Source: a virus. From it: DNA of 64,000 nucleotides. Both the position numbers and the translations under genes were made by a program. Below the pieces are notes generated by a model that saw only the letters and a list, made by a program, of their open reading frames with translations, was not told the DNA's origin and made no database searches. Position 1 is the stretch's first letter, and the number at the start of each line of letters is the position of its first letter. The stretch lies in the IMG/VR virus record IMGVR_UViG_3300006175_000002, positions 39,390 to 103,389 of that record. One strand, 5' to 3'. Positions 53,143 to 59,955 of this stretch are shown here, in pieces.

Positions 53143-54090
53143 TTACTCCTCGCCGGTCACGATATCGGCGTCGACCGTCTTACCGGCAGCCTTACGGGGC
53201 TTCCCGGCGGCGGCGCCTGTGGTGGTTGCCTTGACCCGCGGGCCCGCTGAAGCGATCCTCTCCCACCTCGTGACCTTGAACCGGCCGAAACCCTGCGACC
53301 TCGACGCACCCAACCCGTTCTGCTGGGCAACCAGCCAGAACCTCCGCCACTCCTCGTCGGAGTAGTCGTGAATCGACCGGACAGTGAAATCGATGACCGC
53401 GCCGACCACGTACTCCTCGTACTGGATGCCCGACCCGCGGAACGTGTGCACGAACCTTTGGTTCACCGCCGTCGGCTCGAGGACCGCGTTCAGGCCACCG
53501 CGGAGCGGGTTCTCCTGGTCGGCGAATGTGTAGAGGTGCAGCCGGTCCTCAACAACGAACAGTGTCTCCGCGAAGAACGACAGCAACCCTTTCTTGTTGT
53601 TGTTGCCGTACCCGCGGGCCGACACGAGGTTAGTATCCGCCGCGATCGAGCAGGCTTCTTTCAGGCACGCCTTGAGTTGCCGGCCCTCGACGTAGAGTTG
53701 ACCCCTCGCCGCGCTGGGGAGTCCTTCCTCGGCTTGCTCCTTCGCGTGGGCGATCGCGGCGGGGGTGCGCTTGTCACGCTTGAACTGGTTCAGGTGCTTG
53801 TCGGCTTCCTTCGCGACGGCTTCGTCGGCGGTGGCACCGGTTTCGACCATCGTTTCCGCGACGGCCTGGCGGACGAGGTCGTCACGCTGGAGGCCGAGCT
53901 TCGTGCGGAGCCACCCCTCAACGACGTTCTGATCGACGGGGATCCCGCCGGCGATGATGCTACACACGAGTTGGCCGGCGTACTCGTGGTAGACGTCGGT
54001 TTCGTACTTGTCGAATGCGCCTTCGATGGCGTATTCGAGGTTGAAGACGGGCAGTGCGGGTGCGGGTTTCCGTGCGACTGCGGTGGCCAC
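53143..54090 (-). CDS. RAMP-superfamily (Cas5/6/7-like) protein encoded next to the repeat arrays
   Basis: The 315-residue product starts at GTG 54090 after AAAGGACAC. Residues 132-147 (LYVEGRQLKACLKEAC) fit the early RAMP motif 'xIPGSSLKGALR'. Residues 259-273 (GLGASRSQGFGRFKV) fit the C-terminal glycine-rich loop of RAMP proteins, preceded by a VVGAVIDFTV strand and a DEEWRRFWLVAQQ helix in the usual order. RAMP proteins bind, and some cleave, repeat-containing RNA. A Lys/Ala/Gly-rich tail follows. No other Cas-like gene is visible. It is the first gene downstream of array 1. Superfamily assignment is by motif only. Confidence 0.6.
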   Translation of the reverse strand: MATAVARKPAPALPVFNLEYAIEGAFDKYETDVYHEYAGQLVCSIIAGGIPVDQNVVEGWLRTKLGLQRDDLVRQAVAETMVETGATADEAVAKEADKHLNQFKRDKRTPAAIAHAKEQAEEGLPSAARGQLYVEGRQLKACLKEACSIAADTNLVSARGYGNNNKKGLLSFFAETLFVVEDRLHLYTFADQENPLRGGLNAVLEPTAVNQRFVHTFRGSGIQYEEYVVGAVIDFTVRSIHDYSDEEWRRFWLVAQQNGLGASRSQGFGRFKVTRWERIASAGPRVKATTTGAAAGKPRKAAGKTVDADIVTGEE

Positions 54091-54130
54091 GGGTGTGTCC
54101 TTTCGGGGTTGGGTAGTTGCCGGACTGGCT

Positions 54131-55644
54131 GGGCTTGTCAGTTTCGGCCCGGCGGGGGGAGGCGTCGGTAGGGCTTGTCGGACCTTGGGTCTGGGTCGGC
54201 AAGGCTTGTCGGGGTCGGGTGGACTTTGTGCCACGGAGCGGACAGGTTAGTCGGCGCGGGGGCCGGTTGGGCTTGTCGGGCAGTCAGGAGGGTGCCGGTT
54301 GCGTAGGCGGCATGGGTCGGGTAGTCGAGAGGGAAGGTTGACAGGTAGTGGCGTGGGTTGTCGGAAGAGACGTGAAGTTGGGTGATCTGGCCTGGCTTGT
54401 CAGAAGTGTTCAAGGGTCGTATTGGCTCGTCAGGCTTGGGGCGTAAGGGACAGTTCCGGATTGGATGGGCTTGTCGGGAAACGGATTGAGATGAACGTGG
54501 TTCTGGCCTGGATTGTCAGTGTGCGGCCGGGAGGAACAGAACGGGGGGCGGGGTTGTCAGTAGGGGGCCGGATTGAGTTTGGGCTGGGATGTCGATGTTG
54601 GCTGGTCGCGGCATGGATCGTCGGCGTGAGGCTGAGGTAAATCAGGGCAGGGTAGTCGCATGGGATCGGCAAGGCGCGGATCGTGGCATGGGTAGTCGAT
54701 GAGGGGCGTACGCGAGCGAGGGTGGGGCTGTCAGACACGGGATGTTCATGACCTTGTTCGAGGGACGGGTAGTCGATTGAGGCGGGAAGAACTCAGGGTG
54801 AGGGTGGGCTGTCAGGTACGGAATGGCAGGCGCAGATGGGTGCGGCATGCTTATGGCTTGTCAGATCGGGCAAGAAGCGTTCTCCATGGCACGGGTTGGC
54901 TTGTCGGACGTGACGTGAGCTGGGAATGACTCGGGCCGGGTTGTCAGGGGTGTCGCGTGTAGAAGCGGACGGGCATGGATTGTCGGGTAAGAACAGTGCG
55001 CGGCATGACGCGGGTAGTCAGACTTAGGGGGGGAGAACCAAGGGGAGTTCTGGATGGTCAGCTTCGGCCGGGGTTGAACGCGATCAGGACTGTCGGTTCG
55101 GGGATGGAAATTGGGCGGAGCCAGAAGCGGGGCGGGTTGTCGGAGTGTGGAGTGGTGTACGGGTCCTGGGATGGTATGTCAGTTGAGGGTAGGAAGCGCC
55201 ACGGCTTGGATCGGGTAGTCAGAGCCGGTAGGTACGGGTGGGTTCGGGTTGTCAGATTCGGGCCGCGTCGGCTGGCGGTGGCATGGCTTGTCAGCTTTCG
55301 GAGTGGCGGGGAACAGGTAATCGCGGCATGGCTCGTCAGGTGAGGGTGGGAAGGATCGGGTAGTCAGAATCGGTAGGTGCGGCGCCGAGCCGGGTCGGGT
55401 TGTCAGAGGATGTGGAGTGATGCGGGGCATGTTGGGTCGGGTAGTCAGATCAGACGCGGGTCGTACTTGATGGAGTAGGTGTGGGCTGTCAGAAGCGGAC
55501 TGGGCGGGGAGTCCTGATCTGGGTTGTCAGATTCGGGCGGTAAGGCTCTGAGCTTGTCTTGGGTAGTCAGAAAAGGGCAGGAATGAACGAAGACCAGGGG
55601 TGTCAAGTTTGGGGTGAGGTAGAGCGTACTGGCTCGGATTGTCA
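54131..55644 (-). repeat. Array 1: 40 short degenerate direct repeats with unique spacers
   Basis: Forty copies of an 11-bp motif, all in one orientation (plus-strand consensus YGGNTWGTCRG; minus-strand CYGACWANCCR), were located. Their GTC cores run from 54137 to 55641, with a mean spacing of 38.6 bp (range 25-49). The spacers differ from one another and are strongly G-rich on the plus strand. No open frame with a ribosome binding site fills the region. It lies between two genes of the same minus-strand operon, so it should be transcribed as C-rich RNA. Confidence 0.8.
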
Positions 55645-56196
55645 TTACGCCGCCGCCGCCATCGAATGCCACATCCGCGCCAACTGCTCATCAGTGAACA
55701 GATCCGCCACCGTCTCCGCGCCCCGCCGCGACTTCAACTTCTTCGCCACCGCCCGCAGGAACGCCGCGTTCAACGCGTTCTCCGCCGCCTGCGCCTCATA
55801 ATCGGTCGCGACCGACTCCAGATCAGAAACAGTCAGCGCCGACAGTGGCTTACGGGCCCCGTCGATGACGTACCGCACGTTGAGGAACGACTCAATGCCT
55901 CCCATGTCGCCGGCCTGGGCGCGGCTTGTGGCCGCGGCGAAGTCGTGGCGGCCGTTGACGACGCGGGCGTGGCCGCGGCGGCTGCGTTCAATGGTTGCGA
56001 TCGTGTCGCGGAGCAGGTTCACGGCTTGCATGTGGAGCCAGCCGTGGAGGAGGTCAGGGTCGGTGGTGTCGAGGGTACGGACGAGGTTCTCGGCGATGGT
56101 GCGGTCGGGCACAGTGCCGCGGATGGTGAGGGCGTTGTCGATGTGGACGCGCATGTCGGCGGCGTAGTTACGTTGTTCTGGGGTGTCGGGCGGCAT
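55645..56196 (-). CDS. Protein of unknown function between the two repeat arrays
   Basis: The 183-residue product starts at ATG 56196 after AAGGACG. It is mostly helical: an N-terminal RNYAADMRVHIDNALTIRG, a middle LLHGWLHMQAVNLLRDTIATIERSRRGHARVVNGRHDF, and a C-terminal LTVSDLESVATDYEAQAAENALNAAFLRAVAKKLKSRRG ending with LFTDEQLARMWHSM. It resembles small actinophage early proteins of no known function. Its TAA stop lies against the first repeat of array 1, and its start lies against the last repeat of array 2. That close fit makes a functional link to the arrays likely. Confidence 0.55.
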   Translation of the reverse strand: MPPDTPEQRNYAADMRVHIDNALTIRGTVPDRTIAENLVRTLDTTDPDLLHGWLHMQAVNLLRDTIATIERSRRGHARVVNGRHDFAAATSRAQAGDMGGIESFLNVRYVIDGARKPLSALTVSDLESVATDYEAQAAENALNAAFLRAVAKKLKSRRGAETVADLFTDEQLARMWHSMAAAA

Positions 56197-56214
56197 GTGA
56201 CGTCCTTGGGTCGG

Positions 56215-57206
56215 GGTGGTCGGGTGGGAGGGGAGGCGACGGCGGGTACTGGATAGTCGGGTGGGGACTGGAACGGTTCGGATTGTCGGGGTGTGATGGT
56301 TGAGGTTGGATCGTCGGGATGGTTCTGGAGTGGATAGTCGGATGTGGTCTGGCTCTGGCTCGGAGCGTCGGGTTCGGGAGGTTCGGCTGGTGGTGGACTG
56401 TCTGACTGGGGTGGACAAAGGGCATTGGCTTGGACTGTCGGTTGGTGGTTTGCGCCGGGGTGGATTTTGCTGGTGAGTCAGAATTTCGGTGTGAGTTGCG
56501 GGGCTAGGGCTGGCAAGGGTAGTCAGGGTGTGGCAGGGCAGTTTGGGCAAGATCCGGGATGTCGGATTCGGGTGGGTGGGTGGGCATGAGTTGACAAGTC
56601 GGGGTGGTGCTGGCCGGGTGTTTGGGCCGGGCCGTTGAGGGCGAGGTTGGCTTGTCGGTCCGGGAGAGATCGGGACTGGGGCCGGTTAGTCGGGCGGGGC
56701 GGGTTGAACATTCGCGGCTGGGTGTGGGTTGTCGGACCGGGCCGCGGAGGGAAGGCGAGGTCTGGCTTGTCGGGCTGGTTCTGGCGTAGACACGGGCTGG
56801 ATCGTCGGTTCTTTCGGTGAGGGGTGATTCGGGTCGTCAGAGTGTGGGGGATCGTGGTCAAGTAGTGGCTTGTCGGGGCCTGGATGGGGGCTTGGCTTGG
56901 CCTGTCAGCGGGGGGTTACGAATCGGGAGTGGAGGGGTCTGTCGAATTGGGAGGAAGCAGGTACGGCATGGCTTGTCGGGCAGGTGGGCGCTGCGGCGGC
57001 TTGGTTCTGTCTTGTCAGTTTCGGTGAAGGAGGCGTCGGCAGGGGCTTGGGATGTCAGTTTCGGTTCGGAAGTACCTGGGATGGATTGTCGGTACGGCCA
57101 GTTGCGGATAGGTAAGTCGCGGCTTGTCAGATCCGGGTGCGTGCAGGCAGAGAATGGCTCGGGGTGTCAGTTTCGGTCCAGGAGTTCGCGGAGTTGGCTT
57201 GTCAGC
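56215..57206 (-). repeat. Array 2: about 29 short degenerate direct repeats with unique spacers
   Basis: The same motif and orientation as in array 1 occur here, with GTC cores from about 56219 to 57201 and a mean spacing near 35 bp. Several copies extend downstream as GTCAGTTTCGG. Copies are more often GTCGG than in array 1. The array begins next to the stop of the 57209-57412 gene and ends 19 bp before the start of the 55645-56196 gene. Confidence 0.75.
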
Positions 57207-57208
57207 GC

Positions 57209-57412
57209 TCACCCTAGCGATCCTTCTACGACATGGCAACCCCGCTCGTCGTGGTCCAACGCGATGGTGACAAGAAGGTGCACGGCGTAGCTGACCGTCA
57301 TATTTTGCGCATCTGCGTACGCGGCGACGCGGGCGTACACAGCCGGATCCCACCGCATCGTCTGCATATGCAGGTGACCGGCGGCCGGTGAGGGGAGGCG
57401 TTGTTTCGTCAT
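57209..57412 (-). CDS. Small ribbon-helix-helix-like protein adjacent to array 2
   Basis: The 67-residue product starts in an ATGA overlap. The core TMRWDPAVYARVAAYADAQN, then a strand-helix continuing into MTVSYAVHLLVTIALDHDE, fits a ribbon-helix-helix fold (a strand, then two helices). Such proteins bind short direct repeats in operators and plasmid partition sites. Its gene abuts array 2, which makes the repeats a candidate target. The fold call is tentative. Confidence 0.5.
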   Translation of the reverse strand: MTKQRLPSPAAGHLHMQTMRWDPAVYARVAAYADAQNMTVSYAVHLLVTIALDHDERGCHVVEGSLG

Positions 57413-57567
57413 CGGCGCCGCCATTTTCTGGGGTAGCGGGTGTGCATGGTACGGATCCGGTCGTGGACCTTGTCCCAGTAGCGGTGCACGGCCAGGGCGA
57501 GGGGTTTCGCGTCGCCGGTGGCGTCGTAGTGGCGCATCGCGGCGAGGACGTCGGGCGGGGTGGTCAT
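57409..57567 (-). CDS. Small basic helical protein
   Basis: The 52-residue product (TTPPDVLAAMRHYDATGDAK, LALAVHRYWDKVHDRIR) is one amphipathic helical unit with a very basic end, PRKWRRR. It overlaps both neighbours by 4 bp. It may be a nucleic-acid-binding accessory. Confidence 0.45.
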   Translation of the reverse strand: MTTPPDVLAAMRHYDATGDAKPLALAVHRYWDKVHDRIRTMHTRYPRKWRRR

Positions 57568-57809
57568 AGCCACTTCCGGATGATCTCGGGGGCGCGGGTG
57601 TAATCAACGGGGAGGTTAATGATCAGGGGTTCTGAGTTGCGTACCCCGAACCAGATGACCAGGATCGGTGCCCGGTCGATGACGGTGAACGATTCCAGCC
57701 AGAGATGGCGTTGCTCGAGGTGGCCGGCGGCGGCGACGCAGCGTTTCCAGTGGCCGCTGGGGAGTAGGCCCTGCGCGAGGCACCTCGGGTCGGGGGCGGG
57801 TGTGGTCAT
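57564..57809 (-). CDS. Small early-operon protein
   Basis: The 81-residue product contains CLAQGLLPSGHWKRCVAAAG, then beta strands (ESFTVIDRAPILVIWFGVRN, EPLIINLPVDYT). The Cys/His pattern may bind metal. It starts and ends in ATGA overlaps. Family not recognised. Confidence 0.45.
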   Translation of the reverse strand: MTTPAPDPRCLAQGLLPSGHWKRCVAAAGHLEQRHLWLESFTVIDRAPILVIWFGVRNSEPLIINLPVDYTRAPEIIRKWL

Positions 57810-58156
57810 GGCGTTTCCGTGTCGAGGTAGCGCCATTCGATGCGAGTCACGTCGGTGACGCAGCCCATGTGTTCGACGAAGAAACGAACGAACTCCTCCG
57901 GTGTGACGTCGAACCCTTCCCGGGCTACGTCGTCGGGTGCGTTGAAGATCGCGCGCAACGGCTCACGCCGCACCGATACCACCTCGACGTCAGTGATGCG
58001 ATCGAGTGGCTCACCCGGGCGCCGGCCCTGGACCTTGCGGCAAAGTGTTAGCCGGTCACCGGGTTTGAGGAACTTCCACCCGAGACGTCTGGTAACGGTC
58101 TTGCGGCGATCGCGTACCGCCTGCTCGGTCAGGGCAACGGACATGAGGCGACTCAT
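57806..58156 (-). CDS. ASCH-domain protein
   Basis: The 116-residue product starts at ATG 58156. The sequence fits the ASCH beta-barrel: MSVALTEQAVRDRRKTVTRR at the N-terminus, GWKFLKPGDRLTLCRKVQG with the typical GxKxL loop, and ITDVEVVSVRREPLRAI. ASCH domains bind RNA or modified nucleosides, and some members hydrolyse N4-acetylcytidine. The C-terminal helix carries EFVRFFVEHMGC. In this context it could act on tRNA or on phage RNA. Its substrate is unknown. Confidence 0.65.
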   Translation of the reverse strand: MSRLMSVALTEQAVRDRRKTVTRRLGWKFLKPGDRLTLCRKVQGRRPGEPLDRITDVEVVSVRREPLRAIFNAPDDVAREGFDVTPEEFVRFFVEHMGCVTDVTRIEWRYLDTETP

Positions 58157-58281
58157 ACGCAGACTACGAACGCGGTCGCGTACGTTATGGCCAGGCCAAC
58201 CAATCCGGCGACGCACGCGATCAAGGAGCCGACCAAGGTGTAGAAGAACGTCGCTATGACGAGCGGCATGACGTCGGTCAT
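58153..58281 (-). CDS. Small two-helix membrane protein
   Basis: The 42-residue product is almost wholly hydrophobic (VIATFFYTLVGSLIACVAGL, VGLAITYATAFVVCV). It is joined to both neighbours by 4-bp overlaps, which supports its expression. Role unknown. Confidence 0.5.
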   Translation of the reverse strand: MTDVMPLVIATFFYTLVGSLIACVAGLVGLAITYATAFVVCV

Positions 58282-58859
58282 GGGCGCTTCAGCTCCTCCG
58301 GGAAGTCGGGCTGGCCGGCGAACGGCGAGGCATCGTCGAGGACCTCGGGACACGGCCACGGGTCGCCCTGGTCGACGCAGTACCAGATGATCGGCGGCTC
58401 GTCGACCACGAACGTGGGCCGGTGCCGCTCCAGCCGGCGCAGCGCGGACTCGCACACCGCGACGGCGAATGCGGGGTCGAACGCGGCGATGTGGTCGGCG
58501 TCGGCGGTCTGCCGGTCAAGGTTGATGTTCCAGTTGCCATCGTGGCTTTGCACCTCCAGCCACACGGCCTTGAAAGCACCGGTGGCCTTCTCGCCATCTC
58601 CTGGGCCACGGCTGAGCACCGTATTCTGCCCGTCGGAGTCCTGTGCGAGCGCTTCCCACGGCCCCGGTGTGGCTGCCCAGGCCACGTCGAGCTTGGCCTG
58701 CCACTGGGCGACCACCCAGGCGTGCAGCTCGGCGGGACGGCTAACCTTGCCGTCGTTAGCCGTCGATTGGTCGTTGGCGAGTCGCGCCACGTCGCGGGCG
58801 GTCAGGGGCGGGCGGTGGCCGGCCACGCCGGGCGAGTCGTGCATGCCGCCGTCTTTCAC
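58278..58859 (-). CDS. DUF6221-like protein
   Basis: The 193-residue product starts at GTG 58859, overlapping the upstream stop. The middle carries LDVAWAATPGPWEALAQ ... DADHIAAFDPAFAVAVCESALRRLERH, the phage and actinobacterial DUF6221 pattern (a W-x-P motif, the HIAxxDPA motif and a final helix). The C-terminus has DEPPIIWYCVDQGDPWPCPEVLDD. No function is established for this family. Confidence 0.6.
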   Translation of the reverse strand: MKDGGMHDSPGVAGHRPPLTARDVARLANDQSTANDGKVSRPAELHAWVVAQWQAKLDVAWAATPGPWEALAQDSDGQNTVLSRGPGDGEKATGAFKAVWLEVQSHDGNWNINLDRQTADADHIAAFDPAFAVAVCESALRRLERHRPTFVVDEPPIIWYCVDQGDPWPCPEVLDDASPFAGQPDFPEELKRP

Positions 58860-59416
58860 GTCGTCTCCTTCGGGTCGGGTGCGATCCGGTCGGCGATGGC
58901 CTGCACGATGTCCCACGGGTCATCACCGAGCCATGTGCTCTGCAGGGCCAGCAGTTCGGCGCGGACCTTGGCCCGCTCGTCGGCGCGGATCAGCGTCGCC
59001 ACTTCCGTGTCGGGGTACAGCATTCCGGCTGTCTGTTCCCACGTGATCGGCTCGTACCGCAACGACCGGTGCCCATCGTCGGCGATGAACACGACCGGCA
59101 GGACCGGTGTTGGCTTGGGTGGTTCGGGTGCGTGTTCGCAGCCGCCCCATTCCAGGCTGTGTACGCCTGCGGTGCGGCATCGGCGGTGGCAGCCGTCGAA
59201 GTCGGATGGCTGTTCGGCGGCGATGACCGGGCGTTGCGGTGTCGTGGCCTCCGGGGCGTCCAGGGCGTTGACGGCGGCGGTGAGCGCGTCCATGGCGGCG
59301 CGGTTGGCGGCGATCCACTCGTCGGTGTCGATGCTACCGTCGTATCGGCTGGCTTCGCTGGCGACCAGCGCACGTGCGGCCTCGACGACGGCGGCGAGTC
59401 TGGTTGTGTCAGACAT
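58856..59416 (-). CDS. Early-operon protein with a Cys/His middle
   Basis: The 186-residue product begins with two helices (TRLAAVVEAARALVASEASR, DEWIAANRAAMDALTAAVNAL). It has a CHRRCRTAGVHSLEWGGCEH site in the middle that may bind zinc, and it ends with helices (ADERAKVRAELLALQSTW). It shares stop-start overlaps on both sides. Its function is not recognised. Confidence 0.5.
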   Translation of the reverse strand: MSDTTRLAAVVEAARALVASEASRYDGSIDTDEWIAANRAAMDALTAAVNALDAPEATTPQRPVIAAEQPSDFDGCHRRCRTAGVHSLEWGGCEHAPEPPKPTPVLPVVFIADDGHRSLRYEPITWEQTAGMLYPDTEVATLIRADERAKVRAELLALQSTWLGDDPWDIVQAIADRIAPDPKETT

Positions 59417-59552
59417 TGAGCCACGTCTCCCCTCCACCGGTGCCGAACACGACGACGGCAACGGTGATGATGTATATCCAGGTGTGGGCGATCATTCCTG
59501 AGATGATCGGCAGGAACGCTGCCTGCATAGGCTTCGGTTCGGGTGTGGTCAT
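59409..59552 (-). CDS. Small membrane protein
   Basis: The 47-residue product has one long hydrophobic segment (GMIAHTWIYIITVAVVVFGT) flanked by polar ends. It overlaps the neighbouring starts and stops. Role unknown. Confidence 0.5.
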   Translation of the reverse strand: MTTPEPKPMQAAFLPIISGMIAHTWIYIITVAVVVFGTGGGETWLNV

Positions 59553-59686
59553 TCGCATGTCCAGCAGGGGCCCTGCGGTGTGCCGCCGGCGTGGTGGGTT
59601 GGGTGGCTGCTTTCGTAGCAGCCGGCGATAGCGGTCAGGATCGCGACGGCGATCGCGAATCCGATCGCGGCGACACGGGGGGTCAT
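59549..59686 (-). CDS. Small exported or lipoprotein-like peptide
   Basis: The 45-residue product has a hydrophobic N-terminus (RVAAIGFAIAVAILTAIAGC) that ends in a Cys within IAGC, a lipobox-like context, and a short His/Gly/Cys-rich tail (HPTHHAGG, CWTCE). It is linked to neighbours by ATGA overlaps. Export is likely; the role is unknown. Confidence 0.5.
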   Translation of the reverse strand: MTPRVAAIGFAIAVAILTAIAGCYESSHPTHHAGGTPQGPCWTCE

Positions 59687-59955
59687 GGGGTGGTCTTTCC
59701 TCTCTGGGTGGGGGGTGGGCAGCCGGTTTCTTTGGCTGTGCCGTCGGCGCGGTAGGTGACGTAATGGTCGAGGCCAGCGGCCGCGTCGTCGGCGACGCCG
59801 CGGACGAGGGTTTGGAGGGCGTCGGCGAGGTAGCGGGGGTTGTCGCCGGGAGCTTGGACGCGTTCCCATTCGATGCGTTGGGGCATGCCGATCTCTTCGG
59901 TTGCCCGGTTGATGTCGTATTCGATCTGGACGACGAGGTACGCGCGGATCCTCAT
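59683..59955 (-). CDS. Small early-operon protein
   Basis: The 90-residue product starts with a strand (MRIRAYLVVQIEYDIN), then EWERVQAPGDNPRYLADALQTLVRGVADDAAAGLDHYVTY, an alpha/beta unit. It overlaps both neighbours by 4 bp. No family is recognised. Confidence 0.45.
   Translation of the reverse strand: MRIRAYLVVQIEYDINRATEEIGMPQRIEWERVQAPGDNPRYLADALQTLVRGVADDAAAGLDHYVTYRADGTAKETGCPPPTQRGKTTP

Noticed and set aside
54375-55440. Minus- and plus-strand open frames of 60-120 codons inside the arrays
   Set aside because: They are interrupted at random, lack ribosome binding sites, and their peptides simply reflect the repeated motif in different frames.
54131-57206. Calling the arrays a CRISPR array
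   Set aside because: Repeats are only about 11 bp, degenerate at most positions and irregularly spaced (25-49 bp). No cas1/cas2 or other effector gene is visible.
54131-57206. Calling the arrays a TIGR-Tas locus
   Set aside because: The minus-strand motif contains CUGA in many copies, but about half the copies read CCGA, spacing is irregular and no Nop-domain protein is present in the window.
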